Shown in pieces: positions 8,257-16,148 of a stretch of DNA of 64,000 nucleotides (position 1 is its first letter; each line of letters starts with the position of its first letter). The position numbers and the translations under genes were made by a program. This DNA is from Pseudomonas yamanorum (lineage in GTDB: Bacteria; Pseudomonadota; Gammaproteobacteria; Pseudomonadales; Pseudomonadaceae). The notes under the pieces are model-generated. The model saw nothing but the letters and a program-made list of their open reading frames with translations. It had not been told where the DNA came from and searched no databases. The DNA is taken from NCBI RefSeq assembly GCF_900105735.1, contig NZ_LT629793.1, positions 434,001 to 498,000 of the forward strand, read 5' to 3'.

Positions 8257-9369
8257 TTATCTGCTGTTGGCTTCGCTGAGGTCATTAAACGATCGGGCAC
8301 CGATCCCGACGGCACTGGCGGTTGGCAGCAGTTGGCTGATCAGGCGGTTCCAGCGCGTCACGCCAGCTGGCCCGACGTACACGATGTCTTGGGGCTGCAA
8401 GTCGAATCGGGTGGCCAACACCAGCGCGGACGGTGATTGGGCATCGAGCTGGAACACCTTGGCGGGTTCTGCTTCAAGGTTGTCCGCGCCACGAATCACG
8501 TAGACGGCGTTGCCATTGGAGGTGGTCTGGTTCAAGCCACCCACCGTGCCCAGGGCATCGGTCAGGTTGATCGACTTGCCCTTGAAACTCAGGGCCCGGG
8601 GCTGATTGACTTCGCCCATGAGGTACACACGTTTTTGGTCGTTATAGGGCAAATACAGCCGGTCGCCGCCCTTGAGGTAAATGCCCTGCAGTTGCGAGCC
8701 CTGGCGATTCAGGCTGTCCAGGTCAAGCCTGTATTCACGCCCGTCGCGGGTGAGTGTCAGGCCCGACAGGTCGGCATTTGTCGGGTCGATGCCGGCGGCG
8801 CCAATGGCTTCAACGGCACTCAAGGGCGTGGTAGTGATTGGCTGTTGGCCGGCTTTGATCACCGCACCGGTCACCACCACGGTCTGGCTGGCAAACCGCA
8901 GGACGCTGACGTCGACCTGAGGGCTTTCAATAAACTGCGACAGTCGCCCGGCGATAAAGGCGCGTAATTCTTCGATGGTTTTACCGGCCACCGGAACGTT
9001 GCCGATATACGGATAAAACAGCGTACCGTCCGGACGCACCAAGCGGCCGTTGGCATCGATCTGCTGTTGCGGCCCGGACGGTGCCGTCAACTCGGGGTGA
9101 TCCCAGACCGTGATAAACAACAGGTCGTTGGCGCCTACCCGATAGCCACCCGGAACATACGCCAGCAATTCAGCAGGTACCGATTCACGAACGTGCGTGG
9201 CGGCATCCATGGCGATTAATTTAGGCGTGATCGGAATCAACTCCACCCGGGTACTTTCGGGAGAGCCCTCACTGGACATTTGACTGGTGTCCATGTGTTG
9301 ACCAGGCGAAAACATGCAGCCGTGCAAGCTGATACTTGCCAGCAAAAGAACAGGTAACCTAGAAATCAT
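8257..9369 (-). CDS. wza: Wza-type outer-membrane polysaccharide export lipoprotein
   Basis: 370 residues, close to the length of E. coli Wza. The signal peptide ends ASISLHGC with the lipidated Cys at 18. The Poly_export domain follows (YRVGANDLLFITVWDHPEL, then FYPYIGNVPVAGKTIEELR), then SLBB domains (VVVTGAVIKAGQQPI and VYLMGEVNQPRALSF), then a C-terminal segment that would form the outer-membrane helix. Wza builds the octameric channel through which Wzy-made polymer leaves the cell, working with the Wzc kinase encoded at 20-22 kb. Here wza sits between yjbE and yjbF, unlike the E. coli gfcABCDE order. An intrinsic terminator lies just upstream. Confidence 0.92.
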   Translation of the reverse strand: MISRLPVLLLASISLHGCMFSPGQHMDTSQMSSEGSPESTRVELIPITPKLIAMDAATHVRESVPAELLAYVPGGYRVGANDLLFITVWDHPELTAPSGPQQQIDANGRLVRPDGTLFYPYIGNVPVAGKTIEELRAFIAGRLSQFIESPQVDVSVLRFASQTVVVTGAVIKAGQQPITTTPLSAVEAIGAAGIDPTNADLSGLTLTRDGREYRLDLDSLNRQGSQLQGIYLKGGDRLYLPYNDQKRVYLMGEVNQPRALSFKGKSINLTDALGTVGGLNQTTSNGNAVYVIRGADNLEAEPAKVFQLDAQSPSALVLATRFDLQPQDIVYVGPAGVTRWNRLISQLLPTASAVGIGARSFNDLSEANSR

Positions 9370-9397
9370 AATGGCACTACGCTAGTCGAGGACGAGT

Positions 9398-9433
9398 CTA
9401 AAAAAGATCACCCAGAAAGTTCTGAGTGATCTT
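9398..9433 (-). terminator. Intrinsic terminator/attenuator between yjbE and wza
   Basis: Read on the minus strand, a 14-base-pair stem (AAGATCACTCAGAA with TTCTGGGTGATCTT, one G-U pair) is followed at once by a run of six T. It starts 22 bases after the yjbE stop and ends before the wza start. Its position inside an otherwise continuous operon suggests partial termination, giving more yjbE than wza-yjbFGH mRNA unless the polymerase has been modified. Confidence 0.8.
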
Positions 9434-9455
9434 GTACAACAGGGTTTACGAGGGA

Positions 9456-9740
9456 TTAGTTGGTACCGGTAGTGCCGCCTGTACCGGTTGTACCGCCGGT
9501 GCCGGCAGTACCGCCATTGGAACTGCCACCCGAGTTGGAAGCGGCTGCTGCAGCGCCGACAACCGCCGTGCCGACCCCAACCCCTTCACCGAGCGTCACG
9601 CCGCCCACGAGCGGGGTGCTCAACGACAGGGACTCACCTGCGCCGGCGGCCTCGCTCACCGCAGCGCCGGCGACTTCACCCGCCGCCAGTGCCGCAGTAC
9701 TTGTGAAAGCCAGCAAGCCGGCCAACAGTAATTTCCTCAT
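9456..9740 (-). CDS. yjbE: YjbE/GfcA-like small exported Gly/Ala/Thr-rich protein
   Basis: 94 residues with a signal peptide (MRKLLLAGLLAFTSTAALA) and a low-complexity mature part rich in Gly, Ala, Ser and Thr. It ends in GGTTGTG-type repeats, which is how YjbE/GfcA proteins look. The ribosome binding site AGAAGGAG is strong. It precedes wza and yjbFGH, as the yjbEFGH order predicts. Its function is not established in the family; the composition suggests a secreted or surface-exposed structural protein. A terminator follows it. About 180 bases separate it from ugd, the largest gap in the operon, so it may have its own promoter. Confidence 0.8.
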   Translation of the reverse strand: MRKLLLAGLLAFTSTAALAAGEVAGAAVSEAAGAGESLSLSTPLVGGVTLGEGVGVGTAVVGAAAAASNSGGSSNGGTAGTGGTTGTGGTTGTN

Positions 9741-9919
9741 ATCAGACTCCTTCTCGATATTTACCCCTTATCAAACTTTGCAATAAGGGAGTAGTGATGG
9801 AACGGAGATAAACAGGCTATGCAAACTGTACAAAGATCCTGCTGGATCACGTACTTAGCCTCCTCGAAATCATCTCACTTGTGGATAGCTCAAACCACCC
9901 ATGTTAATAATCGTCAGGT

Positions 9920-11263
9920 TTAAACGACTGGCCGTACTGATAACCCGCGACCAATACCGTAATAGTCAAAACCATTGGCTTTCATCCGCTGCGGATCAAA
10001 TATATTGCGGCCATCAAAGATCACAGGCGTGCTCAGTTTTTCTTTAATCAAGTCCAGGTCCGGGGCTTTGAACTCACGCCACTCCGTCACAATCACCAAC
10101 GCATCGGCACCTTGCAGCGCGGCTTCCTTGGTCCCCATGAGCAGCAGGTCTTCGTTCATGCCGTAAATGCGCTGGGTTTCGGCCATTGCTTCCGGGTCGA
10201 AGGCTTGAACCCTGGCGCCCACACTGCGCAATTGTTCGATCAATACGCGGCTGGAGGCTTCGCGCATGTCGTCGGTATTGGGTTTGAAGGCCAGGCCCCA
10301 GATCGCAAAGGTCTTGCCCTCCAGTTGCCCGCCGAAGTGATGGTGGATATGCCCGAACAGGTGCTGCTTCTGGCGCTTGTTGACTTCCTCGACGGCCGAC
10401 AGCAGCGTTGCCTGATAGCCGATCGACGACGCGGTGCGCTCCAGGGCCTGTACATCTTTCGGGAAACACGAGCCGCCATAACCGCAGCCGGGATAGATAA
10501 AGTCGTAGCCAATCCGTGGGTCAGAGCCAATGCCTTTACGAACGGCTTCAATGTCTGCGCCCAATCGTTCGGCGAAGTTGGCCATTTCATTCATGAAGGA
10601 AATCTTGGTGGCCAGCAGGCAGTTGGCCGCGTACTTGGTCAGCTCGGCACTGCGGATGTCCATCGTGATGATTTTTTCGTGGTTGCGGTTGAACGGTTCA
10701 TACAGTTCCCGCATGCGCTCCACGGCGTAGCTGCTGTCACTGCCGATGATGATTCGGTCAGGGCGAGTACAGTCAGCAACTGCCGAACCTTCCTTCAGGA
10801 ACTCGGGGTTCGAGATCACCTGAAACGCCACCTCAAGCCCCCGGGACGCCAACACCTCGGACACCTTCGCCTGGACTTTATCCGCGGTCCCCACCGGTAC
10901 CGTGGACTTGTTCACGATAATCTTCGGCTCGGTCATGTTGAGCGCGATGGTCGCGGCAACGGAGAGCACGTACTTGATGTCAGCGCTGCCATCGTCATCC
11001 GGCGGCGTGCCCACGGCGATGAATTGCACCTCACCATGCCGCACGCCTTGCGCCGCGTCAGTGGTGAACTGCAAGCGCCCGGCATCATGGTTCTTCTGCA
11101 CCAGCGCACTCAGCCCGGGCTCATAGATCGGGATGATCCCGCTCTTGAGGTTCTCGACTTTGCTGGCGTCAATGTCGACACAGCAGACTTCATGCCCCGC
11201 ATCAGCCAGCACCGCCGCTTGCACCAGGCCCACATAGCCGATTCCAAATACAGTTACGTTCAT
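9920..11263 (-). CDS. ugd: UDP-glucose 6-dehydrogenase
   Basis: 447 residues. The N-terminal NAD-binding Rossmann motif is VFGIGYVGLVQAAVLADAGH. Family signatures follow: AVGTPPDDDGSAD, NKSTVPVGTAD, and the catalytic cysteine in GCGYGGSCFPKD. The C-terminal UDP-binding domain contains IWGLAFKPNTDDMREA and FDGRNIFDP. The enzyme oxidises UDP-glucose twice to UDP-glucuronate in the cytoplasm, which explains the acidic character inferred for the polymer. Thirteen bases separate it from the mannose enzyme upstream. Confidence 0.92.
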   Translation of the reverse strand: MNVTVFGIGYVGLVQAAVLADAGHEVCCVDIDASKVENLKSGIIPIYEPGLSALVQKNHDAGRLQFTTDAAQGVRHGEVQFIAVGTPPDDDGSADIKYVLSVAATIALNMTEPKIIVNKSTVPVGTADKVQAKVSEVLASRGLEVAFQVISNPEFLKEGSAVADCTRPDRIIIGSDSSYAVERMRELYEPFNRNHEKIITMDIRSAELTKYAANCLLATKISFMNEMANFAERLGADIEAVRKGIGSDPRIGYDFIYPGCGYGGSCFPKDVQALERTASSIGYQATLLSAVEEVNKRQKQHLFGHIHHHFGGQLEGKTFAIWGLAFKPNTDDMREASSRVLIEQLRSVGARVQAFDPEAMAETQRIYGMNEDLLLMGTKEAALQGADALVIVTEWREFKAPDLDLIKEKLSTPVIFDGRNIFDPQRMKANGFDYYGIGRGLSVRPVV

Positions 11264-11275
11264 TTCAATAGTCCT

Positions 11276-12703
11276 TTAAACAAGCTCGAGGCGGCCATAG
11301 CGGTCTTCAAAGCGGATGATGTCGTCTTCGCCCAAGTAGGAGCCGGACTGGACTTCAATCAGCTCCAGCGGGATGCGTCCCGGGTTTTCCAGGGAGTGCA
11401 CAACGCCAATGGGAATGTAGGTGGATTGGTTTTCGGTGAGCAGCACCTGCTTGTCGGCGATCTGCACATTCGCGGTGCCGGACACCACGATCCAGTGCTC
11501 AGCCCGATGGTGGTGGAGCTGCACCGACAGCTTGTGCCCCGGCTTAACCGTGATCCGCTTCACCTGGTAGCGATAACCCTGGTCCACCGAGTCATATTTG
11601 CCCCACGGCCGGTAGACTTCGCGGTGACTGGCGCTCTCGATCCGGTGCTTTTCAGTGAGCTGCGCGACGATTTTCTTGACGTCTTGCGCATGATCCTTGG
11701 TGGTCACCAAGATCGCGTCGGCGGTCTCGACCACCACCACATCATTGATCCCGGCAACGGTGACCAGGCGGTGGCTGGCGTGCACATAACTGTTGGTCAC
11801 GTCTTGCAGCAGCACGTCGCCCTGGGTGCAGTTCTGGTTCTGGTCCTTGAGGCCCGCTTCCCAGACCGAGTCCCAGGCACCCAGATCGCTCCACGGGGAG
11901 TTGAGGATGACCACCGACGCGATGTCGGTTTTTTCCATCACCGCGTAGTCAATCGACACGTTGGGCGCGTTCACGAAATCCACCTGGTTGAGCCGGGTGA
12001 AATCCTGGTCGTGCGTCGCATTGGAGAGGGACAGCTCCGCGGCCACCATGATCTCCGGGCTCAAGCGCTCCAGCTCAGCCTTCATCACGGAAGCGCGGAA
12101 CATGAACATGCCGCTGTTCCAGAAGTAGTTGCCTTGGACCAGGTAGCTTTGTGCGGTCTCAAGGTCGGGCTTTTCGACAAAGGCCTCGACATGCGCCGCG
12201 CCATCGAGGGCAGCGGCTTGAGTGCGGATATAGCCGTAGCCAGTCTCCGGCTTGGTAGGCACCACGCCGAAGGTAACGATCTTGCCCTTGTTGACCTCCA
12301 CCGCGGCCAGCGTCAAGGCCGCATTAAAGGCGCCGGTATCGCCGATCACATGGTCTGCCGCCAACACCAGCAGGATCGGGTCATCGCCGCCTTGCAGGGC
12401 TGACAACGTCGCGGCGGCAATCGCCGGAGCGGTATTCCGGGCCGTGGGTTCAAGAAGGATTTTCTGGGGTATCAAGTCCAGCGATCGACTTTGCTCGGCC
12501 ACGATGAAACGGTGTTCTTCGTTGCACACAATGATCGGTGGGCTGACGTTCTCGCCCTCTATCGAGAGGTTCTTGATGCGGTCCAACGTGGCTTGAAACA
12601 AACTCAAGTCACCGTGCAGCGCTATAAACTGCTTTGGCTTAAGTGCTCTAGAAAGCGGCCACAGGCGCGTGCCTGAGCCGCCAGACAATATCACTGGGAT
12701 CAT
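11276..12703 (-). CDS. Mannose-1-phosphate guanylyltransferase / mannose-6-phosphate isomerase
   Basis: 475 residues, the length of bifunctional AlgA/PslB/CpsB enzymes. The N-terminal nucleotidyltransferase has PVILSGGSGTRLWPLSR, PKQFIAL, the FVEKPD motif and YFWNSGMF. The C-terminal type II isomerase is a cupin with PGHKLSVQLHHHRAEHWIVV and its metal-binding histidines. It makes mannose 6-phosphate and GDP-mannose, feeding the mannosyl part of the repeat unit. Other pseudomonad loci encode paralogues (algA, pslB); context ties this copy to the present locus. Confidence 0.92.
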   Translation of the reverse strand: MIPVILSGGSGTRLWPLSRALKPKQFIALHGDLSLFQATLDRIKNLSIEGENVSPPIIVCNEEHRFIVAEQSRSLDLIPQKILLEPTARNTAPAIAAATLSALQGGDDPILLVLAADHVIGDTGAFNAALTLAAVEVNKGKIVTFGVVPTKPETGYGYIRTQAAALDGAAHVEAFVEKPDLETAQSYLVQGNYFWNSGMFMFRASVMKAELERLSPEIMVAAELSLSNATHDQDFTRLNQVDFVNAPNVSIDYAVMEKTDIASVVILNSPWSDLGAWDSVWEAGLKDQNQNCTQGDVLLQDVTNSYVHASHRLVTVAGINDVVVVETADAILVTTKDHAQDVKKIVAQLTEKHRIESASHREVYRPWGKYDSVDQGYRYQVKRITVKPGHKLSVQLHHHRAEHWIVVSGTANVQIADKQVLLTENQSTYIPIGVVHSLENPGRIPLELIEVQSGSYLGEDDIIRFEDRYGRLELV

Positions 12704-12757
12704 AGCGATTACTCGATGATTAAACGTAATGGAAGCGTGTCGACAATCGACCGAAAA

Positions 12758-13234
12758 TTAAGACGTGAATGACTTTACATAACTGATCAAACGGTCTCTT
12801 TCGGTAAAGTCCAATAAACTTTCCGAGCTGCTGTAGTTAAGTGCCGAATCAATCGCCGAAAAGAAGCCGTCTTTATCGTGGGCGATAAACACCGACGGAA
12901 TATCTGAAAAGTTCTCGGCGGTGTCGTACTGGTGATTATTGATGTGTTCACCCCGTCGGCTGTCTCGCGGGACGATAACGATGGGCTTTCCCAGTTCAAG
13001 GGAGCGAATGATATTGCCCATGCCCGCATGGGAAACAATCACTTTTGACGCATTAAAGTTCTTGGAAAACAGCGGCTCGGCAATGGTCTTGTGCGCCGTA
13101 ATGCGGCCCAGGTCATTTTCCTGATTGCCCACTTGGGCGACAATCGGGACCTCAGGGTTTGCATGACTCCACTCATGCAAGTAGCCGAGCATCCGTTCAA
13201 AGGGTGCTTGAGTGCCAACGCTGCAAAATATCAT
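12758..13234 (-). CDS. ALG13/PssE-like glycosyltransferase subunit
   Basis: 158 residues starting MIFCSVGTQAPFERML, matching the ALG13/EpsF/PssE type, the nucleotide-sugar-binding C-terminal half of a split GT-B enzyme. SHAGMGNIIRSLELGKPIVIVPR is the conserved glycine- and proline-rich binding region (shown in PssE and MurG-like enzymes). It starts directly after the ALG14-like gene, so the two should form one enzyme. In rhizobia PssD-PssE transfers glucuronate to glucosyl-lipid, which fits the ugd gene here; that specificity is inference. Confidence 0.85.
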   Translation of the reverse strand: MIFCSVGTQAPFERMLGYLHEWSHANPEVPIVAQVGNQENDLGRITAHKTIAEPLFSKNFNASKVIVSHAGMGNIIRSLELGKPIVIVPRDSRRGEHINNHQYDTAENFSDIPSVFIAHDKDGFFSAIDSALNYSSSESLLDFTERDRLISYVKSFTS

Positions 13235-13690
13235 TTACACAATCCTCCCTTTATATTGGGCCCGGCTGTTTTGCGAAAGCGTAGGCCACTGGGTCAGCAA
13301 CTCATCCACAAAATAAACAGCGATGCGGCCGGACAACGAAAGTTTCTTGGGGTTGGCGATACTGTCGATCCACAGGGTCTTTTTCCCCATGAGTTTTCCC
13401 GCGACCAATCCCAGCAACCCCGGCGCGGCGCCGGTGGAGATCACGTACCTGGCCTTGCTGCGGTAGACGATCGCAAAGATCTGGCAAAAGCCCTTGATGA
13501 TCTTCATCGGCTCACTGCGATTAAAGTCCGGGACTTGCGCAAAGGCGTGGGCGGGATACTGCGAGCCAATGCTGATATCAACGGTGGCAATGGTAACTTT
13601 CTGACCGTCGAAGGCCGGCAGCAACTTGCTCATTTGCACCCAGTGCCCACCTCCAGAACAAATCAATAAAACATCACTTGATTGACTCAT
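13235..13690 (-). CDS. ALG14/PssD-like glycosyltransferase subunit
   Basis: 151 residues from ATG 13690, which follows a strong GGAAGGGAAC site; upstream in-frame starts lack one. LLICSGGGHWVQMSKL is the typical ALG14 opening. VISTGAAPGLLGLVAGKLMGKKTLWIDS is the membrane-associated middle. ALG14-type subunits hold the acceptor and anchor the partner at the membrane. The next gene begins one base after its stop, so both subunits are made together. Confidence 0.85.
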   Translation of the reverse strand: MSQSSDVLLICSGGGHWVQMSKLLPAFDGQKVTIATVDISIGSQYPAHAFAQVPDFNRSEPMKIIKGFCQIFAIVYRSKARYVISTGAAPGLLGLVAGKLMGKKTLWIDSIANPKKLSLSGRIAVYFVDELLTQWPTLSQNSRAQYKGRIV

Positions 13691-13725
13691 GACGGTTCCC
13701 TTCCTGTCAGGTGTAATAGACATCA

Positions 13726-14715
13726 TTAAATAGTGGCGGCAGTTCTTAACTGTTGTGCCTGGCCTTTCCAGCGGGCTATTCGCTTGGCTTTGAGCAAGGC
13801 TGATTTCTCTTTATAGATTTCTTGATTGGCGATGAGCTGCGCGACGCCGGCCTTTATCGACAGCGGATTCAGGGTGTCTACGAACACTGCGGCTTCGGAA
13901 AACAGCGAGCGCAGTACCGTGGTATTCGAGAGCGCCATCGGCCGGCCGGCGCTGACCGCTTCGTTGGCCACGCTCAACTGCACGTTGTCGCGGGTGGTCA
14001 GGCCGAGCACCACATTCGCGTTGCACAGCAACTGTTCGAACGTCGCTTTGCTGAGGAAACCGGTCAGCTTGATGTTCGCGGGAAGGGACGCCACGAGTTC
14101 TTCAGACAGCTTGCCCTGATGCTTTCCGGTGATCAGGAAGTCGACATCCGGCATTTCCCGGGCGGCGTTGATCACGACCTCGATGGGCTCATCGATATCA
14201 AAGGAGCACGGAAACAGCACATAGGGCCTCTCGCGCTCGGTGGCGGGCGCCGCCGGGAAGTCACACGGCAAGTCTTCCAGGATAAAGATATTGGTTTCCT
14301 TGACGCCAAGGCCTGCCAGTTCCTCTTTGACTTTAAAGTTATGCACGACCACTGCGTCGATTCTATTCAACAGGGATACAGTGCCCGGAAAACCTATCCA
14401 CTGTTTGCGCAACAAGCTGTTGTGGGCATCAGCGATAATCTTCAAGCGCCGGTTAAATATAAACTTGTAGGCCAGTGCTATATGCAATACCGGGCTCGGC
14501 GGCAACTGCACCCACAGCACTTCCGGCGAACCGGCCAATAGCGTCTTGATGGTTTTAAACGACTTGATCAAGTAGTCCAGTGGACGCGCCGATTTCTTCT
14601 TGAACTGGTTGGGCAAGTGCAGAATGTCATAGGCCCAATATTGCTTCATGGTATCGGCGCGTCGTTGATAGCCAATCCATGCGATCATTAATGATTTCAC
14701 GTCAGAATCCTGCAT
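13726..14715 (-). CDS. GT-B fold glycosyltransferase
   Basis: 329 residues if started at ATG 14715; ATG 14688 is also possible, and a GTG further upstream at 14757 would overlap the acetyltransferase. Features are an acceptor-side N-terminal half (VLWVQLPPSPVLHIAL, IADAHNSLLRKQWIGF) and a donor-side half with PCSFDIDEPIEVVINAA, FLITGKHQG, GFLSKATFEQLLCNANVVLG and an acidic ANEAVSAGRPMALSNT segment, as in GT4/GT1-like enzymes. Since GDP-mannose is made by a neighbouring gene, a mannosyltransferase role is plausible. With the PssDE-like pair it is the only glycosyltransferase besides the initiating enzyme, which would suit a repeat unit of about three sugars. Confidence 0.8.
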   Translation of the reverse strand: MQDSDVKSLMIAWIGYQRRADTMKQYWAYDILHLPNQFKKKSARPLDYLIKSFKTIKTLLAGSPEVLWVQLPPSPVLHIALAYKFIFNRRLKIIADAHNSLLRKQWIGFPGTVSLLNRIDAVVVHNFKVKEELAGLGVKETNIFILEDLPCDFPAAPATERERPYVLFPCSFDIDEPIEVVINAAREMPDVDFLITGKHQGKLSEELVASLPANIKLTGFLSKATFEQLLCNANVVLGLTTRDNVQLSVANEAVSAGRPMALSNTTVLRSLFSEAAVFVDTLNPLSIKAGVAQLIANQEIYKEKSALLKAKRIARWKGQAQQLRTAATI

Positions 14716-14741
14716 AAATAAAAGTGGAGCCAGTGAGGTGC

Positions 14742-15284
14742 TTACACGGCAAACCAAATCGGAAAGTCGGCGCTGTACAGAATATTTTTATTCCTGAAGC
14801 GAAGATGTTTGGCCGGGTTGCCGCCCACAATTGAGTACGCTTCAACGTTGCGCGTGACCACACTGCCTGGATAAACCACGGCGCCTTTTCCGATGGTGAC
14901 GCCTGGCATCACCATCACATTGGGAAAGATCCATGCGTTGTCTTCGATCACTACGGGTTTGCCCACCAGACAACTCATCGGGTCATCAATATCGTGACCC
15001 AGGGTATAAATCCGGGCGTTGTGGGAAATATTGACGTTGTCCCCAATCTGGATACCGGCCCGGTTGTCCAGGTAGCAGTCGTAATTGACCGTGCAGTTTT
15101 TCCCGATGGAGAAGTTGCCGAAGGTGAAAAAAACCACCTTGCGGTGAACCGTGGTTTTCGCGCCCACCTGGCATCCGGTCAGCCTGAGCAGTGAACGCCT
15201 CAGGTTGAAAAACAACGCCAGGCTGAGCAGCGAATTAAACAGCGCAACTGAGGCTTTCTTGATATTCAGTTTCAGGTTTTTCAC
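14742..15284 (-). CDS. Left-handed beta-helix O-acetyltransferase (WcaF-like)
   Basis: 180 residues with hexapeptide repeats from about residue 40 to 160: CQVGAKTTVHRKV, IGKNCTVNYDCYLDNRAGIQIGDN, NISHNARIYTLGHD, and then VMPGVTIGKGAVVYPGSVVT. The histidine in TLGHD is in the usual catalytic location for this family. Such enzymes move acetyl from acetyl-CoA to a sugar hydroxyl, so the polymer is probably O-acetylated. Its start abuts the stop of the lyase-like gene. Confidence 0.85.
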   Translation of the reverse strand: MKNLKLNIKKASVALFNSLLSLALFFNLRRSLLRLTGCQVGAKTTVHRKVVFFTFGNFSIGKNCTVNYDCYLDNRAGIQIGDNVNISHNARIYTLGHDIDDPMSCLVGKPVVIEDNAWIFPNVMVMPGVTIGKGAVVYPGSVVTRNVEAYSIVGGNPAKHLRFRNKNILYSADFPIWFAV

Positions 15285-16130
15285 TTAGTCACCCTGCCCT
15301 GGTGCATCAGTCACGCGCTGGGAGCTCATCACAAAATTCCTGAAGCGAATATTGGTGCTGACCGGCGTGGCGAACGACGGGTTATTCCCACCAAAGAACG
15401 TAGAAAACAGCAGGCCATCGATGGTGATGTCTGGGGTGTCTCTAAACGTCAGTCCGGTTTCGGAGTGCACCAGCTTTTTGTCGTACCAGATGGAAATCAC
15501 GCCATCGGCCTGCCCCGGCGTATTCAACTTCACCAGTTGCTCCAAGCGGTGCCACTGCCCGACCGTAAAAATCCAGGAACCCAGGCCGACTGCCGTGCCC
15601 CAGGTTTTACTGGTGGGCAAATAGGCATAGATCGCACCGGCGCCCTTCTCTTTCCAGATGTAGCGCGTGGAAAAGCCGTCATGCCCGTTGGGTATTTTCC
15701 CGCCGGTATTGCCGGTGCCGCCGTAGAGGCCGGGGAGCTTGCCGCCTTTTACAAAATTGAAATTTTGGTCGAACTTCAACTCGTACGTCAGCACCAGACA
15801 CTCCCTGCCCGGTTGCGGGAGCGGGGATTTGAATTCGATTCCGCCGTAGGGCAATCCGAGCCGAACCATCGAGCCCGGGTCGTACGAGCCGGCAGGAAAA
15901 TGCACGGCGATGTCCTTGATTCTCTGGCTGTAGGTTTTGTTGGTTAAATTGGCGCGGCCCTTGATGCTGTTCTGCGCCTGAGTACCGTCGAGCACCTGCG
16001 ACACATCCGGAAGTGACGGATAGATGTTCTTGATGCGTTGCTCGCAGCGGTCGCTGACCTCCGATGCGCCGCTCGCGGCCACCTGCAGAGAAAACGCCAA
16101 AGTGAGTAGCGTCGAGGCTGTCTTTTTCAC
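15285..16130 (-). CDS. Exported polysaccharide lyase-like protein (PL14-like beta-jelly-roll)
   Basis: 281 residues with a signal peptide (MKKTASTLLTLAFSLQVAASG). The body has the jelly-roll pattern seen in PL14-type alginate or glucuronan lyase-like proteins: LTYELKFDQNFNFVKGGKLP, the conserved GGKLPGLYGG at 129-138, WIFTVGQWHRLEQLVKLN, and FFGGNNPSF near the end. The likely place of action is the periplasm, on the uronate-containing polymer made by the same operon, either to clear stalled polymer or to set chain length. The assignment to a lyase family is by motif only and activity is not proven. Confidence 0.7.
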   Translation of the reverse strand: MKKTASTLLTLAFSLQVAASGASEVSDRCEQRIKNIYPSLPDVSQVLDGTQAQNSIKGRANLTNKTYSQRIKDIAVHFPAGSYDPGSMVRLGLPYGGIEFKSPLPQPGRECLVLTYELKFDQNFNFVKGGKLPGLYGGTGNTGGKIPNGHDGFSTRYIWKEKGAGAIYAYLPTSKTWGTAVGLGSWIFTVGQWHRLEQLVKLNTPGQADGVISIWYDKKLVHSETGLTFRDTPDITIDGLLFSTFFGGNNPSFATPVSTNIRFRNFVMSSQRVTDAPGQGD

Positions 16131-16148
16131 GTCGGTTGCCCCTCCACT

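Noticed and set aside
9766..9792. CCCTTAT / ATAAGGG inverted repeat upstream of yjbE as a terminator of ugd
   Set aside because: The stem is only 7 pairs with a 10-base loop and no T run follows on the minus strand. It may be an operator, but there is no support beyond symmetry.
12140..12155. AGGTAGC on the + strand inside the GDP-mannose enzyme gene
   Set aside because: Only the GGTAGC core matches ops and it is on the non-transcribed orientation of the operon.
10112..12403. A 763-residue + strand frame antisense to ugd and the mannose enzyme
   Set aside because: It is a shadow of two well-identified minus-strand genes; the sequence is low in hydrophobic order and matches nothing.
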